Shown piece by piece: positions 1 to 6,446 of a stretch of DNA of 7,165 nt. The DNA is from Oscillospiraceae bacterium. Its GTDB lineage: Bacteria > Bacillota > Clostridia > Oscillospirales > Ethanoligenentaceae. The translations under genes were made by a program, and so were the position numbers. Location: assembly GCA_003518885.1 (NCBI GenBank), contig DOXU01000271.1, positions 1 to 7,165 of the forward strand, read 5' to 3'. The notes under the pieces were generated by a model. That model was not told where the DNA came from. It saw only the letters and a list, made by a program, of their open reading frames with translations, and made no database searches. How positions within the stretch are numbered: position 1 is the first letter of the stretch; each line of letters begins with the position of its first letter.

Positions 1-59
1 GCCAACTTTTTGTACTTTTCTTCTGCTAAATCAAGTGTTTTCATTTTCATTTTGTCCAT
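1..59 (-). CDS. DNA methyltransferase, type III Mod-like (N-terminal 19 codons only)
   Basis: Only the first 19 codons are inside the window; the gene continues past the left edge. The readable N-terminus is MDKMKMKTLDLAEEKYKKLA (the last residue inferred from an incomplete codon). The MxKMKM opening followed by a short 'LxxE/ANxxKL'-like helix is what I recall from type III restriction-modification (Mod) site-specific adenine methyltransferases, in which this segment precedes the catalytic domain. No catalytic motif (DPPY, FxGxG) is visible, so the family call rests on this N-terminus and on context. ATG at 59 was chosen because a strong GGAGG lies 9 bases upstream (69-73); in-frame ATGs at 50 and 44 are worse placed. 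The start lies inside the end of the DUF4391 gene (29-base overlap, different frame), which points to translational coupling. Expected role: modification partner of the helicase/DUF4391 pair. Confidence 0.6.
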   Translation of the reverse strand, partial: MDKMKMKTLDLAEEKYKKL

Positions 60-675
60 GTGTGATATCCTCCAACTCTTGTTTAAGAGCTCGTAATTGA
101 CCGTACAGCTCAAATTTTTTCTTAGGCTGCTGTTCTTTCCAGACTGCTTTTTCTATTTTTAGGATTTCACTATTCAACCTATCTATTTTCCCCCGAAGTA
201 TTAGCTTGTTATCTATTGAGATATTCTCTGGTATATTGGCTAGATCCTGAAAAGCAACTTTTTCAATCAGATGCTCCCAAACCTCTTCTATAGAAAATCC
301 CTCTGCCGAAAGATAAACATCTTCTGCCCTCATCCATTTTGACTGGTAAAGTTTCCCATGATATACAGCTAACTGCATATCATTTTTAAACGAAAGGATG
401 AAGAATAATTTATGGGGATTTTGTTTGGCAATAATTTCCAGAAGTTGTTTATGAAAATCTTGTTTTTTTAATTGAATAATTAAAATCAGAATCTCTTCGG
501 AAAAACTACTTTTTTCAAAATTCAGACTTTTTGGCGTTAAACTCCATTCCACATAAATGCTATCGACTTCAGATATAAAGTTTTCTTTAAAAGCCGAAGA
601 TACTGTCAGATGACGATAAAAGGCTTCTTTAGGAAGTCTTTTATGTACTCGCACAGAAGCAGGAAATTTAATCAT
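31..675 (-). CDS. DUF4391 domain-containing protein
   Basis: This 214-residue protein matches the DUF4391 family in length and layout. It has an N-terminal signature FPASVRVHKRLPKEAFY (residues 4-20), then an alpha/beta core (about 30-135) with hydrophobic strands such as ILILIIQLK (62-70) and KLFFILSFK (89-97), and a charged helical C-terminus (about 156-205) likely to form a coiled coil. No catalytic motif is evident and the biochemical function of the family is unknown to me. DUF4391 genes are typically found beside SNF2-like helicases and type III-like methyltransferases, as here, so a structural or adaptor role in a defence complex is inferred. Its ATG overlaps the helicase stop (ATGA, 672-675), with only a weak GGTGGTGG upstream, so translation probably depends on the helicase gene. 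Its end overlaps the methylase start. No signal peptide or membrane segment is seen, so it should be cytoplasmic. Confidence 0.85.
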   Translation of the reverse strand: MIKFPASVRVHKRLPKEAFYRHLTVSSAFKENFISEVDSIYVEWSLTPKSLNFEKSSFSEEILILIIQLKKQDFHKQLLEIIAKQNPHKLFFILSFKNDMQLAVYHGKLYQSKWMRAEDVYLSAEGFSIEEVWEHLIEKVAFQDLANIPENISIDNKLILRGKIDRLNSEILKIEKAVWKEQQPKKKFELYGQLRALKQELEDITHGQNENENT

Positions 676-3600
676 TTAACCACCACCATAAAGCAGATCA
701 ATTCAAAATCATCTAATCCGGAAACCCCTTTAGAAAGAAAGGTTGTCTGTTTGTCAGAAAAAAAGCTATCAATATCTTCTTCTTGTTTAACATTAATAAT
801 TGATGCAATAGAGTCTTCCAAAAGATGAGTTATGTTATCCATATCCCTTCCATCTTTTGTTTTCTGGTTAAATTGTCCACAAACTTTTTCATCAGGCTGT
901 CCTTTTCCTCTAGATAGATATCTCATAATATCCAAGATGTCTTTCGGCTGCAGATGATTTGCAATCACTTGCCCGTCCATTCCTATATATACTATATAAA
1001 AAGGATGAAGTCGATTCTGCTGATCAATATTAATTTCCTGGTTAACATTTTTCAGCACAAATATAATCCCTGGACGATCTCCATGAACTACGGTGTGAAT
1101 TCCGAGCGGAACATGGTCCATATCGGGATGTTTTTTTATGTATCCCAGTAAATCCATACGAAATTCATTTAATCCCAAATCCATAATAGAAATACCCGAA
1201 CTTGCATCTTCTAAATCAATTACTTTTTCCTGTAATTGTTGTAACTGTTTTGTACGGTATTCCAGATCTCCCTTCTCTTCCGCATTAACCAAATCATCAT
1301 CACCAGTTGAAGTAATCACAGAAATTCTCATTCGTGCTTCTACCCGCGACTTTAAATTAATGTATTCATCCAGATCTAGATCTGGCCAGAAATTAACTAA
1401 TTGAATGACCGAATTTCTGCTGCCAATACGGTCAATTCGGCCAAATCTCTGGATAATACGTACCGGATTCCAATGAATATCATAATTAATACAATAATCG
1501 CAATCCTGCAAATTTTGTCCTTCTGATATGCAATCCGTAGCAATCAGGATATCAATATCATAGTGTTCTTTTGGATAAACAAGATTTCGCTCTTTTGAAC
1601 CGGGAGAAAAGCAGGTCAACACATGATTCATATCCGCCTTAAACCCTGATATGGTAGTTCTGCTCTCCACTGAACCTGTAATCAGTGCCGAATCAATTCC
1701 TAAATTCTCCTTAGCAGCTCCGCTAATATTATTATATAAATATTCCGCTGTATCTGAAAATGCTGTAAAAATCAAAATTTTTTTATTTCCTAAATTAATT
1801 GGATGTGCTATTTTCCTCCGTATTATATCTATGAGCTGATTCAGTTTATAGTCATACTCAGGTGTAATCTCTTTTACCATTGTGATTAAAAGGCCCATAT
1901 TCTCTATATCTTCGTCAATATCGCGTTTCCATGAAATATAATCCATATCATTAAGATCAATTTTTATCTTTTTACCGACACTAAAGAAATCTGTATTTTG
2001 ATCATCTGCATCAAAATCAGATGCTTCTCCAGACAAGTCATTCATTTCCTCGAGATTAACCTCCTGTCCCTCTATAAACTGTTGTATCTTTTCAGATGTA
2101 TTGGATAGATATTTATAGACACGCTGGATAGTTAGTAAAAAAGAATGAACGGAACTTTCCATACGCTTCAAAAGGTTAATACTCATCAAATGTTGAACGC
2201 CTAACTCACGGCCCTTTTTAAAATTAGCCGTTTCATTTTTTTCTAAATATTTATTTAATTTGCTAGAATGAATAAATTCTGTTGGTGTATATATCGTTAA
2301 ATGCAAAATTGATAAAATTTCATAGACATCTTTATAATTAATCGCATTTTTAAGATTTGTCAGTTTTGGGCGTAATGAAATGGGTTTATTTCTTTTAGGA
2401 AAACTTCCTATCTCCGCAGTGTCATAATAATTTTTAATATGTTTTCTGGAACGAGCAATGGTTACACTATCTAAAAGTTCAAAAAAATCAAAATCCAGCT
2501 GCTTTAATAAATTCGTTGTGGTCCGATGTTCTTCCGGAAGTTTGGTCCAACTATTATAAACTTGCTGCGCCTTCCGAAAAATATTATTTACATCAGATTT
2601 TGTGTTCAACTTTTCACTAAATCCCGCGGCATCACCTTCGTATGCCAGCGCCAACTGATTCCTTAAATCAGAAAATCTGTTATTCACTGGTGTGGCAGAA
2701 AGCATAAGCACTTTTGTTTTAACACCTGGCTTAATCACGCGATTCATTAATCTCATATAGCGATTTTCTTTTTCCCCATTCTGGCTATGCGTACCATTAC
2801 CATTTCGAAAATTATGAGATTCATCAATCACAACAAGATCATAATTACCCCAATTAATACGATCTACAGGAAGACCAATTCCAGTCATTCCTGAATCTCT
2901 TGACAAATCAGTATGATATAGGACATCATACCGCAGTTTATCCCCTGCCAATGAATTATTAATTAGATTCCCCCTATAAGTCATCCAGTTATCAGCAAGT
3001 TTTTTAGGGCAAAGTACTAACACATTTTTATTTTTCCCTTCATAGTACTTGATAACTGCCAAGGCCGTGAAAGTCTTACCCAAACCCACGCTGTCTGCCA
3101 AAATGCACCCATTATATTGCTCCAATTTATTAATAATGGCAAGTGCTCCATCTTTTTGAAAATTATATAATTTATTCCAAATTAAACTATTCTTGAATCC
3201 AGTTGCTTCATTAGGAAGAACATCTTCTGAAATATCCTCCAAGAATTCATTAAATATGTGGTACAATGTCATAAAATAAATAAGTTCCGGTGGATTTTCT
3301 TGATAAACTGTCGAAATCATATTGATTACATCATTAGTTACATCCGTAAGTTTATGGGAATCCTTCCATATCTCATCAAAAATATGCAAAAATTCTTTAC
3401 TTGCAGGATTTTGTATACGTGTCACCATATTCGTTATATTATTGCCACGTTCACATCCCAAATCGATTGTTGTAAAAGCATTAAATGGAAGATAGGTATA
3501 AATTTCATTGTCATCAGATATTACCAGAAAATTATTCATACCCTCTCTGGTTGTATTAGATTTAAAATGTGCTTTGTTTCTCATCCATTCTGCACATTCT

Positions 3601-3911
3601 TTAGCTACTGATTTTTGCTTTAATTCATTACGTAGCCTTACTTCAAACTCCGTGCCATATAAATTTTTTTCTCTTTTAAGCCGTGATATATAAAATTCTT
3701 TTCGTTCTTTTGGACTTTTTTCTGCGATAAAGGTAGGTGACGTAAAGATAAAGCGGAAATCTTTACAATTTTCCAACTGCTTTTTCAGTTCTTGATAAGC
3801 GTAAATAGAAAAACAGGCTGCCGCAATCGAAATTTTTCCGCCAGACTGTATTGTTTCTTTTAGATTATCTTTAACCGTCTTGGTAGTATTATTAAATATC
3901 TCCATTTCCAT
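672..3911 (-). CDS. SNF2/DEAD-like helicase with degenerate PLD-like N-terminus (putative defence helicase)
   Basis: This is a 1079-residue superfamily 2 ATPase of the SNF2-related type. Residues 1-170 resemble the phospholipase-D-like domain found in front of such helicases (GGKISIAAACFSIYAYQEL at 24-42, FIFTSPTFI at 54-62), but the place where HxKxxxxD is expected reads HFKSNTTR (115-122), without the Asp. Helicase motifs follow: Walker A DSVGLGKT (273-280), Ia PKKLADNW (302-309), Walker B DESH (363-366), III LSATPVNN (404-411), IV-like KILIFTAFSD (711-720), V ATDCISEGQNLQ (791-802) and VI QRFGRIDRIG (821-830). The lobes are separated by about 300 residues, including an acidic stretch at 612-645. 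The ATPase is expected to translocate on or remodel DNA, not necessarily to unwind it. ATG at 3911 is preceded by AAAGGAG at about 10 bases. It heads the operon with DUF4391 and a Mod-like gene, hence the inferred role in phage defence. All helicase motifs are intact. A DISARM DrmD-like or other SNF2 label is possible; I see no drmA or drmB here. Confidence 0.88.
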   Translation of the reverse strand: MEMEIFNNTTKTVKDNLKETIQSGGKISIAAACFSIYAYQELKKQLENCKDFRFIFTSPTFIAEKSPKERKEFYISRLKREKNLYGTEFEVRLRNELKQKSVAKECAEWMRNKAHFKSNTTREGMNNFLVISDDNEIYTYLPFNAFTTIDLGCERGNNITNMVTRIQNPASKEFLHIFDEIWKDSHKLTDVTNDVINMISTVYQENPPELIYFMTLYHIFNEFLEDISEDVLPNEATGFKNSLIWNKLYNFQKDGALAIINKLEQYNGCILADSVGLGKTFTALAVIKYYEGKNKNVLVLCPKKLADNWMTYRGNLINNSLAGDKLRYDVLYHTDLSRDSGMTGIGLPVDRINWGNYDLVVIDESHNFRNGNGTHSQNGEKENRYMRLMNRVIKPGVKTKVLMLSATPVNNRFSDLRNQLALAYEGDAAGFSEKLNTKSDVNNIFRKAQQVYNSWTKLPEEHRTTTNLLKQLDFDFFELLDSVTIARSRKHIKNYYDTAEIGSFPKRNKPISLRPKLTNLKNAINYKDVYEILSILHLTIYTPTEFIHSSKLNKYLEKNETANFKKGRELGVQHLMSINLLKRMESSVHSFLLTIQRVYKYLSNTSEKIQQFIEGQEVNLEEMNDLSGEASDFDADDQNTDFFSVGKKIKIDLNDMDYISWKRDIDEDIENMGLLITMVKEITPEYDYKLNQLIDIIRRKIAHPINLGNKKILIFTAFSDTAEYLYNNISGAAKENLGIDSALITGSVESRTTISGFKADMNHVLTCFSPGSKERNLVYPKEHYDIDILIATDCISEGQNLQDCDYCINYDIHWNPVRIIQRFGRIDRIGSRNSVIQLVNFWPDLDLDEYINLKSRVEARMRISVITSTGDDDLVNAEEKGDLEYRTKQLQQLQEKVIDLEDASSGISIMDLGLNEFRMDLLGYIKKHPDMDHVPLGIHTVVHGDRPGIIFVLKNVNQEINIDQQNRLHPFYIVYIGMDGQVIANHLQPKDILDIMRYLSRGKGQPDEKVCGQFNQKTKDGRDMDNITHLLEDSIASIINVKQEEDIDSFFSDKQTTFLSKGVSGLDDFELICFMVVVK

Positions 3912-3966
3912 GGAAAACTACTCCTTTTCCCTTGCACACTTTACAACATAAAATTAAAATCCTTTT

Positions 3967-4225
3967 TCATGCTAACCATTGTTGTTCCTTAAAAATAGAT
4001 TGCGATTCTATCATTTATCCAAGCAATTGCTGCACCTGTTCAGGCGAGCAACATGATACATGTGCCAAACTATTTCTACAATTCTGCATTGAAAGAAGAT
4101 ATTGCTTCCTCTGGAGGAACTCTGCCATCAGAGACCATTACAAGCAAGGTTGTTAACTGCTCTTTTATATTGCCTGCCTGCTGATTAAACGCATTTAATA
4201 GGACTTCTATGTCTTGGATAATCAC
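3967..4225 (-). pseudogene. Decayed small ORF upstream of the helicase (unidentified, helical)
   Basis: Reading leftward from GTG at 4225 (AAGGAAG about 7 bases upstream) gives 49 sensible residues beginning MIIQDIEVLLNAF and containing EEAISSFNAEL, then a stop at 4076-4078. The next frame continues in the same style (RNSLAHV, then CSPEQVQQLLG), stops at 4015-4017, and resumes in that frame with MIESQSIFKEQQWLA until the TGA at 3967-3969. Read together, one frameshift and one in-frame stop would restore a mostly helical, acidic polypeptide of about 85 residues. I do not recognise the family with certainty; small helical proteins of this look occur in Lachnospiraceae accessory regions. It lies 55 bases before the helicase start on the same strand and could be a broken first gene of that operon. 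The alternative is that the first 49-residue ORF is a complete small gene and the rest is chance. Confidence 0.33.
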
Positions 4226-4700
4226 AATGCACTTCCTTAAAGTTTATTTGGGAAATTCTCTGCACTTTCTGGAGTCTGCTTAGTTATATGAGTATGATAC
4301 ACTCCTCAATACACGGACTTAGAGAAGATATCAACATTTGCACCGTAAATTTGATAGCCCCTATTGCTAAAACTGCATGGAGCATAAATAATGGTTCCGG
4401 GCCTATATGCACCGCTGCTGGGAGTACTTTTTATACAGCCAGCCTGCACAGGATCACAGATAATTGTGTCAGAACCGATGCTTTTCCCTCCAGGTTAGGC
4501 ATAACTTTGCTGAATCTCTATCTCGGATGTTTCTTATGGATGTTCTCTTCCACTATATTATATATTATATTTATAAAATATGTTGTAAAATTTGACTGTT
4601 TTCTTATTTTTTGTATCCCCCAATTACACCATATCGGCAATAAACAGCAAAATATCGGATCCTCTATAGTCAATCTGATGATGTCCTGCCGCAGGAAAGA
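4226..4700. other. Stretch without a defensible gene; several competing open frames
   Basis: No frame here can be assigned a family. Gene-like readings exist on both strands. A 138-codon plus-strand frame (4288-4704) begins well but ends in a low-complexity, aromatic-rich tail across an AT-rich block. A minus-strand frame is open for 62 codons (4494 to 4306) but has no start codon. A second minus frame, hydrophobic, runs from ATG at 4502 to a stop at 4284 with one internal stop at 4431-4433. The plus frame and the first minus frame share codon phase, so at least one of them is probably a mirror of the other. Bases about 4555-4595 are almost pure A/T. The block is best described as probable remnants of lost genes. 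Confidence 0.4.
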
Positions 4701-4728
4701 TTGACTTTTACTGAATGAGTTATATAAT
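4701..4728 (+). promoter_or_regulatory. Sigma-A-type promoter upstream of the nitrilase-family gene
   Basis: TTGACT (4701-4706) and TATAAT (4723-4728) are separated by 16 bases, a near-consensus housekeeping promoter. Transcription would start near 4735, about 110 bases before the ATG at 4845. Oddly, the initial transcript would run straight into the intrinsic terminator at 4748-4788, so this promoter either feeds an attenuator or makes a very short RNA. Confidence 0.5.
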
Positions 4729-4747
4729 ATTTGTAACAGAACAAACG

Positions 4748-4788
4748 AAAAGACAACGGTGCCGATTTCTCGGTGCCGTTGTCTTTTT
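4748..4788 (+). terminator. Intrinsic terminator or attenuator hairpin
   Basis: Arms 4752-4765 and 4770-4783 form a 14-pair stem (two G-U pairs) around a four-base loop at 4766-4769. The stem is preceded by AAAA and followed by TTTTT (4784-4788). It could end a transcript from the left, or act as an attenuator between the promoter at 4701-4728 and the nitrilase-family gene. The opposite strand also has a short T-tract after the stem (TTTTCG), so it may also work leftward. Confidence 0.85.
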
Positions 4789-4796
4789 ATTTATCC

Positions 4797-4825
4797 TTGA
4801 TGCTGACAAACAGACCTTATATTAT
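4797..4825 (+). promoter_or_regulatory. Possible second promoter just before the nitrilase-family gene
   Basis: TTGATG (4797-4802) and TATTAT (4820-4825) are separated by 17 bases and lie just after the terminator hairpin, so this promoter would escape attenuation. Its predicted start, near 4832, falls on the ribosome binding site (AGGAGG, 4831-4836), leaving almost no leader, which weakens the call. Confidence 0.3.
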
Positions 4826-4844
4826 TTTTCAGGAGGTGCTGTTG

Positions 4845-5747
4845 ATGGATAAGGATATTATCACAATCGGTGTAGTTACATTCAATGCGTTTTGGGGAGA
4901 AAAGGAAAAGAATCTAAACCGTATTAAGGGATATATTGAGGCAGGTGCAAAGCGGGGATGCGATTTTATGGTGTTTCCTGAGATGGCACTGACCAGTTAT
5001 GATGATGAAGCAGACAAAGCAAAACCTGATAAAATGCAGAGTAAACTGGCTGAATTAATTCCCGGCCCATCCACTAATGAAGTGGCGGAATTAACGAAAA
5101 AACTCGGAATATATGCTGTTTTCGGAATGCCGGAACGTGATTCTGATGATTCGAGTGTGATTTACAACGCCCTGGCTATTTTTTCGCCCAAAGGACTTGA
5201 AGGATCCTACCGTAAAATGCACCTGCCCGCACCAGAACCAAACTGGGCAACCCGCGGTGAGCATCCCTTTATCCTGCAGACGCCCTGGGGCCCCATCGGA
5301 TACAATATCTGTTATGATTCCTACTGTTTTCCGGAAATGGTGCGTTATTACGCCGCCATGGGCTGCAGGCTCTATGTTAACTGTACCGCTTTGGCCAAAT
5401 GCCACGGGGGGCTTGGAAGTGTGACTCTCGAAGCCAGTGTTGTCCGGGAAGGCGTCTATATAGCCGTTGCCAATCTCGGAGGTCTCGACGTGGATAATTA
5501 TTTCTGGGGCGGCAGCTGCATCATAGGACCAAGCCGGAAAACATGGGAACCTTATTATTATGCCGGCCATAAATTCAAAGATGAAGTCGCTGATGAAAGT
5601 GAACTGTTCATTGCCACCATTGATTTATCATTGGCCAAGAGAGGTTTGTATCAATATAATTCATCTGTAGGCGGTACTGATTTCCGCCCCGATAAATATA
5701 TTGAAATGTACAAAGAAATTTTGAAAAACCCTAATTTTGGCAAATGA
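4845..5747 (+). CDS. Carbon-nitrogen hydrolase (nitrilase superfamily amidohydrolase)
   Basis: This intact 300-residue cytoplasmic enzyme is of usual length for the nitrilase superfamily, which hydrolyses amide, carbamoyl or nitrile C-N bonds through a thio-acyl intermediate. The catalytic triad is complete: Glu46 in FPEMALTSY (44-52), Lys124 in SYRKMHL (121-127) and the nucleophile Cys156 in YNICYDSYCFPE (153-164). Glu131, just after the Lys motif, fits the second conserved glutamate of the family. The substrate cannot be fixed from sequence; N-carbamoyl amino acid amidohydrolase-like or omega-amidase-like activity is possible, and a true nitrilase is less likely. ATG at 4845 is chosen because AGGAGG (4831-4836) lies 8 bases upstream; an upstream in-frame GTG at 4773 would start inside the terminator hairpin. 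It stands alone, divergent from the helicase operon, with no visible pathway partner. A bidirectional terminator core lies about 230 bases downstream. Confidence 0.92.
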   Translation: MDKDIITIGVVTFNAFWGEKEKNLNRIKGYIEAGAKRGCDFMVFPEMALTSYDDEADKAKPDKMQSKLAELIPGPSTNEVAELTKKLGIYAVFGMPERDSDDSSVIYNALAIFSPKGLEGSYRKMHLPAPEPNWATRGEHPFILQTPWGPIGYNICYDSYCFPEMVRYYAAMGCRLYVNCTALAKCHGGLGSVTLEASVVREGVYIAVANLGGLDVDNYFWGGSCIIGPSRKTWEPYYYAGHKFKDEVADESELFIATIDLSLAKRGLYQYNSSVGGTDFRPDKYIEMYKEILKNPNFGK

Positions 5748-5816
5748 TTTCCATTAACTACGCAGCCTAATAATCAAAAAAACAGGCACCTACCAATGCA
5801 TACGGCAGGAAATCAT

Positions 5817-5865
5817 TGGGGTGTATCCCTCATTTTGTGTAAACTCCCAAAGTGAGTGTAAAATG
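5817..5865 (-). mobile_element. Possible IS256-type insertion sequence end (remnant)
   Basis: Read on the minus strand, this segment contains GGGAGTTTACACAAAATG followed by a GGGATACACCCC-like end. That resembles the terminal region of IS256-family elements, whose ends carry TTTACACAAAAT and a CACCC-type tip. No transposase codons and no second end are in the window, so at most this is a scar. The match is from memory and could be chance. Confidence 0.27.
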
Positions 5866-5919
5866 GAATAAAATATTAGCAGAAAATAGATAGATCATTC
5901 TGCCATTTCTCTTGCCGTC

Positions 5920-5948
5920 ATAGTAGCGGTTATCGGACAGTCTGTCAA
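5920..5948 (-). promoter_or_regulatory. Sigma-A-like promoter pointing left, antisense to the nitrilase-family gene
   Basis: On the minus strand TTGACA (5943-5948) and TACTAT (5920-5925) are separated by exactly 17 bases. A transcript would start near 5913 and run leftward, with no gene of its own before reaching the 3' end of the nitrilase-family gene in antisense. It may be a leftover promoter of a lost gene, or a chance match. Confidence 0.33.
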
Positions 5949-5961
5949 GACATCATACGGT

Positions 5962-6016
5962 TTAATCCATACAAAAAAGGATCCTGAAATATCAAGGTCC
6001 TTTTTGTATGGATTAA
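5962..6016. terminator. Long inverted repeat with bidirectional terminator core
   Basis: Arms 5962-5984 and 5996-6016 are nearly complementary. The outer 16 pairs (5962-5977 with 6001-6016) are perfect; the inner part has two single-base bulges, then a TGA/TCA stem around an AATA loop. The centre alone, A-run plus GGATCC...GGTCC plus T-run, looks like an intrinsic terminator that works on either strand and could end the nitrilase-family transcript. The extra 11 complementary bases (TTAATCCATAC and partner) outside the A and T runs are not needed for a terminator. Confidence 0.6.
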
Positions 6017-6031
6017 GTATCAGATCTCTCA

Positions 6032-6097
6032 TTAACACAATGTTATCAAATTTCTTCCATTGGAGTTGGGAACTACATGATGTTCTTTTCTATTCAT
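6032..6097 (-). pseudogene. Truncated DUF2188-type gene (N-terminal remnant)
   Basis: A 21-codon ORF starts at ATG 6097 with a good AAGGAG ribosome binding site (6107-6112, spacing 9). Its first 14 residues, MNRKEHHVVPNSNG, match the N-terminus of small DUF2188 proteins (family start roughly 'KxxHVVPxxNGGWxVK', usual length about 75 residues; function unknown to me). After NG the similarity ends abruptly (RNLITLC, then a stop), so the rest of the gene has been replaced by unrelated sequence near 6055. A weak promoter, TTTGGA at 6143-6148 and TATATT at 6121-6126 with a 16-base spacer, precedes it. It may still be translated as a useless peptide. The family match rests on few residues but on a distinctive motif. 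Confidence 0.6.
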
Positions 6098-6187
6098 AAT
6101 TATATGCTCCTTAAAAATAAAATATAGCATCAATTCCAAAATTCCAAATTATCATTTTAAAGTGTTAGATTCACTACATCCATAAAA

Positions 6188-6418
6188 GTGAAAACTGCTG
6201 AGGTAAAACACATAAATCCTAAACGTATGCGCAGGCTGATTAATAAGCAGATTGCGGGGTCAGGAATTGGTACAAAGGCACAGCAGGTTTTGAAACTTCA
6301 AAGAGAGCAGGGAAAACAGAAGCGAAAAGAACGTTTACATGAAAAACGTGAACATGAAAAAATGCTTCAGTTTGAAATGCGGCAAGAAAAGCGTAAAGAA
6401 AAGCATCGAGGTCATTAG
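6188..6418 (+). pseudogene. yjdF: YjdF family protein (DUF2992), C-terminal fragment
   Basis: The 76 codons correspond to the C-terminal half of YjdF-family proteins (usually about 140 residues). Visible are the NPKRMRRLINKQ segment (10-21), the GIGTKAQQVLKLQREQGK segment (26-43) and the highly basic tail ending RKEKHRGH. The N-terminal beta-rich half is missing. The frame is open only from 6161, the possible GTG start at 6188 has no ribosome binding site, and the upstream DNA is AT-rich non-coding sequence. The intact gene is commonly controlled by the yjdF riboswitch (azaaromatic ligands), but no such leader remains. It is therefore a 5'-deleted remnant, probably untranslated. The last ~65 residues are well preserved and a terminator follows, so the deletion seems recent or the fragment is tolerated. 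It is convergent with nothing and divergent from the DUF2188 remnant. Confidence 0.75.
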
Positions 6419-6446
6419 TATATTCTTTACACGGAGTAATTGTCAG

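Noticed and set aside
3932..4156. 74-codon Cys-rich plus-strand ORF
   Set aside because: It lies opposite the decayed minus-strand ORF, has no ribosome binding site and has an unnatural composition; probably a shadow frame.
4290..4304. GAGTATGATACACTC near-palindrome as an operator
   Set aside because: A single 15-base imperfect palindrome with no linked promoter or regulator; chance is likely.
4288..4704. 138-codon plus-strand ORF
   Set aside because: Its second half runs through an AT-rich block into low-complexity residues, the ribosome binding site is poorly spaced (GGAG 13 bases away), and no family is recognisable. Its phase-matched minus frame is just as plausible.
4773..4844. Upstream extension of the nitrilase-family gene to a GTG at 4773
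   Set aside because: It would begin inside the terminator hairpin, has no ribosome binding site and adds residues unlike the family; ATG 4845 has AGGAGG at the right distance.
5091..5570. 159-codon minus-strand ORF inside the nitrilase-family gene
   Set aside because: It is fully antisense to a gene with an intact catalytic triad and typical codon pattern; shadow frame.
5793..5819. CCAATG...CATTGG inverted repeat after the nitrilase-family gene
   Set aside because: It has only six pairs around a 15-base loop and no T-run; too weak to call a terminator or operator.
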